A DNA stretch of 64,000 nucleotides from Choanephora cucurbitarum (GCA_025331435.1 JAIWNI010000064.1:99287-163286), one strand, 5' to 3'. Shown: positions 23,637-35,971, counted from the first letter of the stretch. Program-made: numbers and translations. The notes: generated from the sequence alone by a model not told the origin.

Positions 23637-23743
23637 ATCACCCTTCATAGATATGTAAATATACAACTTTATTCTGATATAGATATAAATGATGAGATAT
23701 CATTTTCTTTTTTTGAATACATGTTAATACACTAAACCCTGTT

Positions 23744-26171
23744 TCATTGAGGAGGGTTACGTCTGGGCAGTCGGTTCTATAGAGATAAGGTTTAGAACAT
23801 CATGTTTAAAAGGACAGTACATGATACTTACATAAGTAGCCAAAAGAGCACGGTACAATCGATTGCTGTGAAAAAAAAAAGGATGAGACAGAATGATAAT
23901 ACAAAAAAAAAGGGCTTTACTTGTCAAGTGTCTTGGTAGTGGAACGTTCATTCAATTGCTTTTGTAGATAGCGAGAAACTAAAACAGCAAGAAAATTGAG
24001 TTGATATGAGCCCGAGGTACTTTGTTCTACTTACTAGATCGTTTTGTGACATTGCAGGGACCCACTTTCTTCCATGCACCTGAACTACTTCCAGGTTGAT
24101 CGTTGTAAGACCACCATTTTGCTTCCCAAATTTCGTCTTGATAGACTACTTGATTGGTTCCCACATAGGTCTTATTAGGTGACCAGGCAGCTAGATTTGA
24201 GCAGGCAGTTCCAATACTTGTAGGTGTAGCTTGACTTGATGTTTGGGAGGTGAGTGTGGTGGTGGTGGTCAGTTGTGTAGCTTGATTGGTGGTGGTGGTA
24301 GAACGAGTTGTAGTAGAACGAGTCCAAGTGGTGGTGGTGGTGGTATCAGGTAATGAGCCACCATTACCTTGACAACTACTGACTATTGAACTTTATTCAG
24401 TAATTATCCCTCTTGAGTTATGTATATCTATTTACCTGGAATCCAGTCACTATTACCATCAGCAGAAGGAGCCCGAGAAGCAGACCATTTAGCCTAACAA
24501 AAGGAGTCGTTTAGGATGTTATTACAAAACACAAAATATCATTTCAATCCTTACTGCCCAAATATATCTAAATACATCCAATAGTACAAAAAAAAAAAGA
24601 GTTAAAAAAAAAGAGTGTCAAGAGAAACATGGTATTGATTTTTACCCTCTATTAAAAGAAAAAACAATCAGTCAATGGTTTACATGATCATGCCTCTATT
24701 GAAATACTTTACTTGTATGAAACTTGATCGCCTCCTCTATAGGAACCTCCAGAAGACCAAACAGGTGCTGTACAAGCAGGGTATTCAAATTTGCCTTGAC
24801 AGTTGCGACCATTGGAAAGCGATTGTTTGATGTTCTTGTCGATTCGATTGTTCTTGTATGCTTGAGAGGCATCTAGAGAAGACCATCAGTCAGGAATTTC
24901 AAAATTTGGTGATTATGCATTTACCCCAAAACATAACACCACCAAAACTAGGAAATTTATCTCGGGTGGTTTTGGCAATGGTCGCCAATGTATCGATAGG
25001 GACATAACCTGTGCCTGCTGCTGATGCACTTGCAGGTGCCCCAATATAGACCTTGACATCAGGATTAGGTGAGATGGTTCGTGCCCAGATATCCCAAACA
25101 CCAAAATTCCATTGAAAGTTATTATTGAAGTTTTGTAATCCACATGGATTATTATCTTTTAAAAAAAGTGAGCAAAACTGGCAATAAAAAAACAGAAGGC
25201 TATCCACTTACAGAATTGAACATAAACAGCATCTATAGGAAATTGATTGATGACAGATTGAAGGTTGGCATCAGGATAGACACATTGTGGGGCAGCAGTA
25301 ACATAATAACGTTTGTTGTCTCTGTCAAAATAGGATTTAAGTTTGTTCAAAAAAGTAACATAGTCTATTCAAGAGTGTAAGCAATCAAGTCAATCTAATG
25401 TCCTTCAACCTTTACAATTCGAACCACCACCCTCAATATCCAAATCAATACTATTCAAGAAGTTAGATCACTTTCCCAAAAGAATTTTTTTTTTTTTTAC
25501 CCGTCCAAGACAGCATCACCAAAAGGACGTATGTTTGATTGACCACCTAAAAACAGATTCCAGATAGTATCTGCAAAGCGATTGGCTTGAGCATCTGACT
25601 GAAATCCAACACTGCCTGTGGCACCACCAAGAGAAAGGGTTACTAATTTGCCTTTGCTTTGACAGTACTTGATATCAGAGGCCATATTTTGACAATTAGC
25701 TAAACCTGTACCAGGAAAGGTACCATTGTCAACACTGTTACAATACTATTCAAATAAGATCAATTAAAAAAAAAAGAAAAAGAAGCCATTGTTTTCATTA
25801 CTGTACATTCGCAAGATTGATCTCTGGTTCGCCACCACGACCAAAAAAGGTAGTCAAGAAAGAAATTGGCAAAACATCAACAGAATCGTCTTGACAGTAA
25901 AATCGAAGAGGTTGTTGCCATCCCGATACATCGCCACTATTGGCAGCACCATATGAATTTTGACCCCAATCTAATGGCGAAAGAGAGTAAGTTAGACATT
26001 CAATGAAATAGAGTATGTACCTACAATCAACAATGTTATGATTGCATTGATCCTATCCAATCAAAATGTAACAATTTAGAAACCATAACATTCTATTTGT
26101 ATCATGCATACATTGAAAGCAAAAGCCAATTGAATGGCTGTAAATAAGACAAGGTATACAATGGCCAGCAT
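23744..26171 (-). CDS. Secreted GH18 (class III-type) chitinase with two chitin-binding modules
   Basis: Endochitinase for remodelling or scavenging chitin. Residues 1-18 form a signal peptide ([18 protein letters not shown]). The GH18 barrel starts at DYWGQNSYG and has LSLGGATGS and the catalytic DGIDLDIE motif (D165, D168, D170, E172), then [20 protein letters not shown] and the closing GGVMFWG. Two CBM5/12-like modules follow: one around [12 protein letters not shown]...YIWAAKWSAS, and one around [21 protein letters not shown]...EIWEAKWWS, joined by a Thr/Ser-rich linker of about 60 residues. The basic C-terminus is not a GPI signal. Fifteen exons: 26112-26171, 26025-26052, 25807-25970, 25501-25745, 25410-25450, 25212-25364, 24925-25155, 24713-24872, 24646-24648, 24555-24567, 24436-24493, 24035-24382, 23921-23978, 23832-23865 and 23744-23776, giving 542 residues. 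The 3-nt exon is inferred (see findings); without it one Gly is lost and the frame is unchanged. Confidence 0.88.
24646..24648 (-). other. Probable 3-nt microexon (AGG) in the chitinase gene
   Basis: On the minus strand the sequence reads ...TTTTAATAG|AGG|GTAAAAATC.... Using it splits an otherwise 145-nt gap into two introns of 64 nt (24649-24712) and 78 nt (24568-24645), closer to the norm of this locus. It also supplies a Gly in the conserved V-x-Y-x-G-x-x-W pattern of the CBM5/12 module. Both readings keep frame, so only transcript data can decide. Confidence 0.45.
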
Positions 26172-26384
26172 AAAGAAAAAGAATTGAATGAATGAAGAAA
26201 AGAAAGAAAGAAAAAAAGCAAGAAAAAGAGATGAATTTATATAGTTATGCGTTATTCATAAACTTCCTATTGTTCAGAGAAAGAGAGAGAGAGAGAACCA
26301 TTGTAAAACAATTCCAAACAAAATGTATTATGTAACATAAAGAGATTACATAAATTCTCCCCCCCTCTTTTTTTTTTTTTAATT

Positions 26385-29369
26385 TTATCGACTATTCAGT
26401 ATTTCTCTTGCTATCTTACAGTTCTGTCGTACTTTTTCTAAATCAGGTTCTTCAAGACCTGCATGTTTACCATGTACAACAGTTTCTAACATAAAGAAGT
26501 TACAACCCTGCGCAAGTGCACGGAGCTCCAAAATCTTGCCAAACACATTAGCAATGTCCTGTGGCTCATGTAACTGCAACAACAGGTTAGAAAACAGTAC
26601 TTCAAGAAAGATACGGCCATTACGTTTGACAGACATGAAATTGATACTTTTGAGAATAGCCAGTGTAAGTGCACCTCCAGCAATCAAGGCAGCATAGAAC
26701 TTGGCCATATTTGACAATCGACTTAGACGAACAGACTTGGTATCTTGAGCAGTCAGGTCTGTTGTTGCTCTTTCGAGGCCTCCTACTTCACTCTCACCAC
26801 ATTCTCGGAGAAAATCCCATAAGCAATATTGAAACGTCACTTTAAACGAATGATCCACCTCACATAATCGTTTGCTGACCAACATGTAATACGGGTTGAA
26901 TGATTTCTCCTTAAAAAACAAAAATAAGGTAAGTAAACCTTGAGTGATTGAACAAGTGTTGCTTACATTGCCTGTGCATTGTAACATCACACGACAGATC
27001 TCACGTTGCTGTACTTCGCTTAAGCCTAGTTTCATCAATTTTTCAAAGGCATCTAAATAATCCTAAACAATCACATTAGATAATTCAGGAACAAACCCCC
27101 CTTTTGTGTTACCTTGCCTCTGCACTCATGATGGTAACAAAAATAGTACGACGGATATCTGTATTCATGCCTTGTTTTCTAGCTAATTTAAGCAAGGTCT
27201 CTTGTAGACTCTGATCTTTCTTGAGATCTTCTGGCATCTTGTTGGTACTGTATTTGCTTTCGGTGCCAACCAAATTATCCTTCCAGGATGCACCGACTAA
27301 CCACCATTTACCCTTTGTGTCAACCTGGCGAATGTCTTCTAAACTGACACGCAATGCTTCTGTACTACGCACAGCGCGTTTTTTGGCCAGGCCGTTTAGG
27401 AATTTCTTCATTTTAGAGACCATTTCTCGGTCGCCATGGCCACTGGCTGTAGGACCATGTTTAATTTTGTTGTTCTTTACGTTAGCAATTGTTTCCAACA
27501 TGAACTTGTGACGAATACTATATGTTTAAGTTAGCGCATCAATCAATATATGCATTCAGTCATAGACTTACGAGATAGTAGAAGGATCTTTCTTTGCTGT
27601 TTCTTTTTGAATGTCATCAATGATATGTTTGAGTGAAGTAGGATCATCACTTCTTAATTCCGGACCAGCAGCTAGCAAAAAGCCAAGGTAAATAGACATG
27701 TTACGTTTCTTTAAAATAGGTTTTAGCTTACTTCGGATGATTCTAAGTAAAAGTTCAACATTGGTTTCATCTAATTCACTTATAAGCATACGAACTAAAT
27801 CGTAAACCAGTACACATGAAATGACTTGGAAATTGTATAATTCCAGGATCAAGGTCAACAGATTTCTTGATTCCTTAGCACCTTCAGGGCCCTCTTCAGA
27901 GACATCGTTCTGAACAGCCTGTTTGCATTTTCTGTATTCTCTTTCAAACATCTCCACACATGTCTGTACAAAATGAGCAGCTTAAAGAGAAAAAAGGATT
28001 TAGTTTCTATAGTGACCCTCTTTACACAAATAAACGCATGCTTACCAAATTCAATACCAATCAATTTGTAAAGACTGGCTACAATAGTAGCATAAGTGAT
28101 CACGAATGAGTCTAACAGGTTTGACTTTTGAGAAATAGAAATCAACACCAGTTCAGACATGGTTGAAGTGACATCTAAAGAAGATTGGGTAAGTATGCCA
28201 TCTTTTGATTAAAGTAAATATTTACCATGACGAGGATAAGTGCCATAACACTTTTCAATTTCTAACAAAATACTCTCCATATTACTTTCACTCAATCTGT
28301 TAAGTTGACCTTGAAGTTGCTTTTGAAGTTTGATTTGCATTTCGGACTTTGTGTTGGCTGCTTTTCTTAAGTGTGGTGGCACATATTTAGCCAATGCGCT
28401 CTTGGGTTGCTCAGCAGGCTTTTCGATAGGCTTTTTTTCTTCCATCTCTTCGTCACTATCAACTTCTTCCTCAGATGAGTCGTCTGAATCCTCTCCCTCT
28501 TCATCCTCAGATTCCTGGTCTACATCTTCATCGTCATCCTCTTCTTCTTCACTTTCAAAATCAGCAAAGAGATCATCCATGGCCTATACAATATAACTCA
28601 GTCCACTAACTTCCAATACCCGTTCGCTCTTAGACTCACTTCTTCAGCTTTGTCTTCCATAGCCTGATGCTTTCTCTTCTCTGCCTGTTGCTGTCTCTTT
28701 TTTCTCAAATATGCTTGATCATCATCACTTTCATGTCCATCACCATCAATAGTACCCAACACATCCAACAGACCATCGTCCTCAAAGTCTTTACCGAGTT
28801 TCTTGTTCTTCTTCTTATCCAAACCGAGTTTCTTTTCCCAATAAGCAATGTCACGATCGTCTTCTGCAAAATCGTCATCCATACTTCCAGGTTGCTCATC
28901 GATCAACTGATCAGACTGTAATAATTTATAAAGGCCAGGGTTCGACTTAGAGAGTCGCTTCATAGCTTCTGCTGAGCTCTTTTCGGTACTCTTCTTTGGA
29001 TCTGGCTTTTCTTTTTGATCAAGCTTCTTTTCGACGGGTGCTTCTTTCTTTGGACGTTTGTTGACAGGTTGAGGTGTGGGTTCAAGAGGTCGCTTCTTTT
29101 GATGACGATCTGCATTTCGCTTACCCTTTTCAGCTCTCTTTTGCTTTCTCATTTCTTTACGATTGGCTACTTTGACAACAAACTTCTTGCTAAACTTACG
29201 ATCGTCTTGATCTAAAGCAATGGTGAATGAAAGCTTTTTTTTGTGAATCAAAAACAATATTACCTTGATCGTCCAATTCCTCTTGCATGGCCTTGGGAAG
29301 AGTGGATCCATAAGTTGGACCATTGTGTTTCTTTTGAAACTTTTTCTTATATGCTGGTTTTTGACTCAT
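26385..29369 (-). CDS. SGD1: Nucleolar MIF4G/MA3 protein (NOM1/Sgd1 family)
   Basis: Nucleolar factor required for 40S ribosome biogenesis; the family partners the DEAH/DEAD helicases of the SSU processome through its MIF4G domain. Eight exons (29264-29369, 28640-29211, 28226-28583, 28046-28174, 27572-27980, 27118-27517, 26967-27062 and 26385-26909) join in phase to 864 residues, the usual size. The N-terminal third is Lys-rich (KRPLEPTPQP, KKEAPVEKK) then very acidic (residues about 230-285). KYVPPHLRK precedes the MIF4G domain (about 310-520), and an MA3 domain follows (IRRTIFVTIMSAEDYLDAFEKL, LGLSEVQQREICRVMLQC). The intron after exon 6 uses a GC donor (GAG|GCAAGG): this gives SAEDYLDAF in phase, whereas the nearby GT at 27111-27112 breaks the frame. 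The gene ends 214 bp upstream of the chitinase start on the same strand. Confidence 0.9.
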
Positions 29370-29451
29370 TAGACAAAGTAAAGAAAAAAAAAAGTTTAAA
29401 AAAAAAAAGTGATTTAGACAGTCAAAAGGTTCAGCCAATCAAATTTATTTT

Positions 29452-30407
29452 CTACAAAACAACACTCTCCATTAAATCCTCTAGTCGTTCAGTAACTGCC
29501 TCTTCCTGTTTTCGCTGTTCTTTTAAAGCTTCTTTTTTGGCTAAACCCTCTGCTTTCATACGTTGTCTACGTTCTTCCATTGGCTCCCAGCTGGCCTTTG
29601 TTTCCTTAGCCATAAGCTCAGCTTTCATTGTCTCTTCAAATACTTTCATGCGCTTGATGTTCTGCTCAAACTTTTGATTGGCCATGGTCAATAGCAGCAT
29701 GAGATAGTTGGCATCCACTAAGGCATGGAATGTGTTGTCTTTACTGACATAACCGATGGGTGTATCAATCTTAAGTGTACTTCTGATAGCTAACATATGT
29801 CTACGAGAAGGTGTGATGCCTGAGTTCTGATAACCTACTTGATAAGCTGTGCTTAACAAATGCATGGCTGTATCTTGACTAGAAGCCTCAACATGTAAAA
29901 TCTAATAAGACAAGAATGAGACGTTGAAACAAAAAAAAAAGAATTGGTTTCCCTTACTAAAGGTTCAAACTTGAAATAAACAAGTTGACGTATCAAGAGG
30001 TCTTTAGGTTGCTCTTGGTTGAAATGAACAGGCACTTTATCACCAAATAATAACTGTGTGATCCATGTATCTCGTTGTTCGTCTGATTCAAACTCGGGAA
30101 TGGGGATAGGATCGTGGCTTACATAAAGCCAAGTGCCACCCTTGGTTGTCTTCTCCATCGTTTCGGAATCGCTCTGTCCTTCTTTCTCTTCTAAGCCTTC
30201 GCAGTAAACTGCAACGCGGCCAGAACAACTACTGGTGGTGTAGTACTCGGGATGTTGGTTGATGACATGCATCAGATCAAGGATAGGTGCATCAATGAAT
30301 CCCTTTGGCGATTTGTCTCTTCGCTCAGGATCCAAGTATTCTACAAGCGAGGAAATGACTTGTTCTTTGCGTGTTTGAAATCCGTTATTCTGTTTTGACA
30401 TGATCAC
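29452..30407 (-). CDS. TYW3: tRNA wybutosine-synthesising protein 3
   Basis: SAM-dependent methyltransferase that N-methylates the tricyclic yW-86 intermediate in wybutosine synthesis at G37 of tRNA-Phe. Two exons (29958-30407 and 29452-29901) give 299 residues, or 297 if the second ATG (30401) is used; the second Met (MSKQ) is equally plausible. Family blocks: FxxRKEQVI near the N-terminus, DLMHVINQHPEYYTTSSCSGRVAVY, GGTWLYVSHDP, LVYFKFEPLILHVEA, and YQNSGITPSRRHMLAIRSTLKIDTPIG. A charged coiled-coil tail (from about residue 240) extends the usual domain. The stop lies 82 bp upstream of the NOM1/Sgd1 start on the same strand. Confidence 0.9.
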
Positions 30408-31211
30408 TGTTTAAAAAGAGAGAGAAAAAAAATCACGAGGAGAACGTCAAGTTGAAATGTCCTTGTTTAAAAGTATCTTAGTAGGCTAAAATCCTGTGTA
30501 ACATAGGATTGACACACCCAAATTCGGGGTTGATAGTTCAGTTGATATAATGTGAAGGATTACGAGAAAGTAGTCCAGTCAGATAGAGACAGTTATGTAT
30601 GTTTTTTTTGTTATAGTTGAACAGCTTTAGTTCAAGCAACAATAAAGAGGGAGTTACTGTCCAAACTTGAAGTCTCAGCTATCTAAGCTCACAATTGGAT
30701 TCCTGGAGACGAAAATTTTAGAGGAAAGTCTTGGAGTTTATATGCCAAGTAACCCTCAAATAAAACAGCAATTCGAGAAGTTTTCGAAGAAAGTTGCAAT
30801 ACTCAAGTATAATACCAGTGTTTGAACTTTTTAACCATCAACATATGTCTTTAGCATCTTAATTCAGTGTCAGTATACAATGGATTTCGCTCCTATCTAA
30901 CAGAAACTCGCTTGCTTGCTAGCATTCATTTTGCTTCCTGCAGCTATTTGATATGGATTGTTTTACTCTCAATTTGATGATGATATAAAATAATTCACTG
31001 TTGATCTTTGATGTATTCTGTCCAAAAGAGAAGTAAGGCTATTACCAAATCATCAAGCCCTTTTTTCATTGACAACTTCAAGCTTTAATACATTGTTGAG
31101 ATATACCTCACTCAAACCAATCGAATTTTTTTTCAATAAACGCACTTTAACCGCCAGTTACGAAGCCGTTGAAATCTAGTCATTTGACTAAATCAACCAA
31201 GTCATATAGTA
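30408..31211. other. 0.8 kb without a gene
   Basis: TYW3 upstream region passing into decayed repeat DNA. AT-rich, all frames broken. A small inverted repeat agtca/tgact lies near 31180. Nothing else was recognised. Confidence 0.5.
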
Positions 31212-31500
31212 TTTATAATGATACGATCAGAGAATCGTTTTATCAATCGAATGCTTGAGCAAACCGCAAGAGTGTGTTTTTAGTGGCTAAAGTTGCAAAA
31301 AGAACTCAACGTGAAGTATCGCACTGCACTGAATTGGTGGCACATGTATGAAGAAACGGAAGGAGTGCCGTATATAGAAAATAATGAAAAAAAAAACAGT
31401 GGTCCAAAAGGCTCATTTACAACTGAGCATAACGAGTACATTATCAAGCTACTTGACAGCGACCCTCAGATATTTGCGGACGATATTAATAAATAAGCTT
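31212..31500 (+). pseudogene. N-terminal (HTH) half of a Tc1/IS630-type transposase
   Basis: Begins in one frame with YNDTIRESFYQS (about 31214), shifts, and continues as LNVKYRTALNWWHMYEETEG, then GSFTTEHNEYIIKLLD and DPQIFADDI with a stop at about 31496. This is the helix-turn-helix part typical of IS630/Tc1 transposases. The catalytic DDE half is missing here. A C-terminal DDE half of a similar type stands alone at 42414-42931. Confidence 0.6.
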
Positions 31501-31689
31501 GACTGAACAATTCGAAGGCTTCACCATTCTATTTTTGAGCTCACATACTATCCGTATCTGAATCTCAATCTATGAACAGATGGGTCGTCAGTCGATCTAA
31601 CGCAATAAGCTTAATGGTTCAGTGTGTGTCAAAAGTAGCAAGCAAAGAGAGGTGAAAAGAATCGAGGATCCTAGCAAACGTTCGTGCCA

Positions 31690-33110
31690 AAATGAGTCAT
31701 GAGACAGAATGCCCCTACGTTATCAGATGCTTCAGGGCCCAAAGGCAAAAACTTGTTTAATCTTCTTGATCCTAAGAACGAGAATGAGCTTTATCATAGC
31801 CATCCTATGTTCTTGAAGTCTATTTTCTTTGCGATCAAGCCAATGATAGAAAGAGCAAAGCTGTTTCCTGAGGTAATGGTCATCGATGCAAGAACAAACA
31901 ATCTTGGTATGTCATTGGTATGGATTTTGCAAATATCGGCCTAAGAGCTTTCCCGTGGCCTTTGGCTTGGACATCAAATGAGCAGGGAAAAATATTTATC
32001 ATTGGGTCTTTGAAATTGCTCAAGAAACAAGTGGGTGATGAATTGCATCAAACTGTGTTCGTTACTGACAAGTTGTAATGCTTTTGATAAGTTGTTTCCT
32101 CAAAACAAACAGCTTTTGTGTACAAGGCACATGTTGAACAAGTTGAGCGATCACTGTAACAAGAAGACGTTCAAGGATGATGGCATGATTGAGAAGTTCA
32201 AATCGTGTGTTTCTGCCTTGATTAACTTCACTGACAAAATACTCTGAAAACATGAACAAAATCAACGAGATTCTCCCTCAAAGATGATGGTTTCGTTTCC
32301 AGAGAAGAAATTCAAAGAATACTTCGAAGCAGAATGGAAGTTATGCTTACATCAATGGGCTACCAATCACACTTCCAAGATCAAAACAATGGGTTGTGCG
32401 ACTACTCAAAGGGAGTGGACATCTAAAGCGCAAGACGATTTCTGCTCAACATCTCTGCGTTGCTTTTGATAGAATACACGAGTACTTGAAAGAGTTTGAG
32501 CGCAACTACAAAAAGTTGAAGGAGTAAGCAACTTCAGATAAGGCTTATCAGTAAAGATGACAAACTCAGTCATCTGCACGGTAAGATTTGGCTCTTTATA
32601 GATTGCGCGAAGGAATTGTACAGAGAACGCCCTGTCATTCGGAATCAAAGAATTGAACTATCGAACATACCTCATGGATGGTGGATAGCCAATGATCAAG
32701 AAGAGATAAGAAGATACACCCGAGATGCTTTTCCCAAAGATTTGGATGTTGTTGCTTTGGAAGGAGCTTTCCGTGATGCTGAGGGCGATTATGTGGAAAC
32801 AACTCGACTGATAGATGCAGTTGAGAGTTTCCTATACTGATTCGTTTGTTGATGGCATAGCCAAAGAGCTCTTTATCAATTCCAAAATTGACTCTTTCAG
32901 AAGAAACCAGGTAAAATCTGCAAAAAATCCAACGCCTTTCTGCATACTAAAAAGCTTTGCTTCTGCTAAGTTTAGGGAAAGCCTTTGTTACAGAAAGAAT
33001 GAATATCCCATTAAAGCGTTGCAAAAAGTTCACTTTATTGCCCTAGAAATAGCTCTAGATAATGCAAATCCAAAAAGAAAAAGTCTGGTGAGCCAAACTT
33101 ACATGTCCTC
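31690..33110 (+). pseudogene. Decayed MULE-type transposase
   Basis: Many frameshifted pieces of one long protein: HPMFLKSIFFAIKPMIERAKLFPEV then VIDAR (31800-31895, the first acidic block), GMSLVWILQIS, NCSRNKWV-like and VTDNCNAFDKLFP-like pieces (31990-32100), LLCTRHMLNKLSDHCNKKTF and MIEKFKSCVSALI (32115-32245), then RTYLMDGG-type and IPHGWWIANDQ pieces to about 32830, and traces to 33100. Order and motifs fit a Mutator-like (FAR1-related) transposase with CxxH after the catalytic region. At least five frame changes and several stops are present. Confidence 0.55.
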
Positions 33111-33738
33111 AAGACTTTGTTTTATTATAGCCTAATTCTTTAACAACAAAAGATCAAAAAGCATCAACTTAAAATGAGGATGGCAACTTATCATATATGA
33201 ACTCAATCCTAAATCTCAGTGATATGAGTTTTATTCTGAGAGAGAGTATCAACATTGAGTTTTCTTTTTTGTTGGTAAGACAGATCAACTATCTAAACCA
33301 AGTACTTGTTATGATAGAAGATAGACATGAAAATCAAAACTAAAATGATGCATTGGAATCAACACTTTTTTTTTTTTTACTTTATCCCTGTAGTTTATTG
33401 AAGAAATTGTCTCCCCTTTTCAACAACATCTGTGTGCAACCCATCTCAATCAAGCTTGAGCCAGTTCTTATTGACCTTTGTTGATCCTTACTACTTATTT
33501 CAATACCTATAAAACTGACTTGTCTCTGATAACAGCATTCTCTTCAAACTTTGTCCACTCTTTTATGCACAATAAAGCTGATAGCCTTTAACAACAAAAA
33601 AGAGTATACTAAGACAAGAGCATCAAGTAAATACCAATCATGTGTGATTTATCAGAAAGTTATAAAAAAAAAAAGGTTTAATTCTGAAGGACTGGGAGTA
33701 TGAAGTGAATATTTAGACTGAGCTAATTGATACCTTAA

Positions 33739-33893
33739 TTACAGTGAAAGGCAAAATAACTCTGTTGTTTGTATTGGAAATCCCTTTTTGTTTAGTTCAC
33801 AAGCAAGCACTTCTTTGTCTTGTTTATCATAATAAGCATAGGCTTGCATCTGTTCTTTTTCTATACATTCTCCTGCCTCCTTGTTAAAACCCT
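33739..33893 (-). pseudogene. Orphan exon-like open frame
   Basis: About 50 codons on the minus strand with amino acid composition unlike the surrounding noise: GFNKEAGECIEKEQ, AYAYYDKQDKEVL, LNKKGFPIQTTELF, closed by TAA at 33739. A splice acceptor-like TTCTGTAG directly precedes it (33894) and an in-frame stop lies just upstream, so it would be a terminal exon; no upstream exon was found before the next gene starts on the other strand. It could be the remnant of a deleted gene. Unrecognised. Confidence 0.25.
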
Positions 33894-34014
33894 ACAGAAG
33901 TAAATTGAAAATCAAAACTCAGCTATTTATTGTTTTAATTCACTAAAAATAGCTACAAAAATAAAAAAAAAAATTAAAAACTTTCTTTTCTTTTCTTCTT
34001 TCTATCCAATTGCT

Positions 34015-35950
34015 ATGTCTAGTGAAGAAGTGACTGTAAGCTTATCTCGTCTTGCCTTAGCCAAGGCCATAAAGACACCTGATGCTGGTGAAGAACAGGA
34101 AGATTGGTCAAAGAGTGTTATCTTTCATCAAGCCCATATTGATGATCAAATGTTATACTCCATGCAACATGGCAATAGACGCACAAAGCCTGGTCGCCCT
34201 ACAAAGCAACCCATTAGATACCCACAAAATAACCAACGCTTGGTTGCACCACCCATGCATCGTGCTCGATCAGAAGAGGCCTATATAAAGCCACCCATGC
34301 CTGTTTCATCACTTTCTTCTCAAAATAGATCTGCTCAAAGTACGCATAGTGTAGACAATCGATCTTCTGTCAACAAACTAGGTATGACTTTCTTTATTTG
34401 TTTTGATAGATGCTTATTGTTTTAAATCTTAGCCAATCATTCTAAACAAGGTCGTCGTTATGCTCCCAGTGATGAAGAAGACAACGACGACAGTGAAGAG
34501 GAAGAGAGTGAAGAGGAAGATAGCGAAGAAGAGGTAATTGTGCCTACAAAGACACCTGTGCCTACCAGGACACCTGTGCCTACAAAGACAACTGCACCTA
34601 TCATGACAAGTCCACTGCCTCAAAAGAATCAACCCTTAAAGAAGCTTGCTACTCGTGCTATTCAACCCAGTGATGATGAAGAATCAGAGTCAGAGTCAGA
34701 GGAAGAAGAAAGCGATGATGAGGCTGATGGTGACGATAAGAAGAATGTAAAGAAGGATGAAAAAGGTATGAAAAGCGGCTGACACGTGGCTGTGAAGTAA
34801 CTGCCGATATCTAAATAAGGAAATGTATCTTGATTTAGATACTGAAGAAACAGAAAAACTATACGCTCGCCGAATGTCCACTTTGAGACAGCTTGAACGT
34901 GGCAGCAGTCTTCACAAGAAGTCACATTCAACAGGCAGCCTGATGATGCTACCTCCTGCAGACGCCTTTATAGAACCTACCACTAGTCTGATGGATACTC
35001 ATGCAGCCATGGAGAATGCTGCTCTGAATGCAACACCTGCAACACCCGGCAAATTAGGTTCAATCGAACAATGGCGTGTTACTGTAATGGAAGCAGAAGA
35101 CATGAGCCAGCCAATCAGTACAGCTTCTCATTCACCTGTTGAAGATGATGAAAGCCTGGTAGAAGAACCTATCGTACGCTCACTCAACAGTTCATCTCAT
35201 TTACCTGCCATGCGTTCACAGCCCTCTTTAGTGCCTAACCCAAGAGCATCTACAATGGATTTAGAAATGATGTATTATCAACAACAACAACAGATGTATA
35301 ATATGCAGATGCAACAAGCTATGCAGCTACAACAGGCTCATCAAATGGCACAAATTCAACAGTATCAACAAGCCGTACAGATGCAACAACAACAGATGTA
35401 TGCCTATAACAACAGTACCAGCACTAACAAGTCCAGTCACCGCAAGAGTGTGTCTGCTATGGACTTGATGATGCAATTAGAGCAAGAAAAGGCTGCCACT
35501 CGCAAGAACAATAAAAAGAAGATGCCTGACCCATCAAAGGCTAACCTGAATGAAGGTCTCTTAAGTCATGTACCTAAACATGGCCAACATAATATTAACT
35601 TTCAACAACAAGTACGCAAGATGCAACATACCATGCCTAGAGCCAGTATCAGTGACTACCATCTTCAACAATTACAACAACAACAACAACAAAAGACAAG
35701 ACCTTCCAGTAGTATGAATATCTATAACATGCAACATGCTAGTCAGAGTAGTATGCTCAAGATGCCTCGAAGTGGTGATATGTCACCCATACCCACTATA
35801 AGCACCTCTACTCCCTTAAATCAACAACAGGCTTACTTTATACCTCAGCAACAACCTATGTTGATGCCTCCTCAACAGATGCCCATGATGGACTCTAATC
35901 GATCCTCTCAATATAATTCAAAAAGACAAAGTACAATGAATAAATTTTAG
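34015..35950 (+). CDS. Gln-rich, mostly disordered protein of unknown function
   Basis: Three exons (34015-34381, 34433-34765 and 34839-35950) join in phase to 603 residues. I recognise no catalytic domain. Features: an N-terminal segment (EDWSKSVIFHQAHIDDQMLYSMQHG) that is the best candidate for a conserved motif; two acidic Ser/Glu/Asp blocks (about residues 140-155 and 205-235); an 18-nt tandem repeat coding for PVPTKT/PVPTRT (34540-34600); a Ser/Thr-rich middle; and Gln/Met-rich stretches (about 420-470 and 520-590) typical of transcriptional or RNA-granule prion-like regions. Possibly a nuclear regulator or P-body component, but that is only composition-based. Its stop is only 21 bp upstream of the next gene's ATG on the same strand. 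Confidence 0.75.
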
Positions 35951-35971
35951 TTTTTTTTTTTTCTTTTTTTC

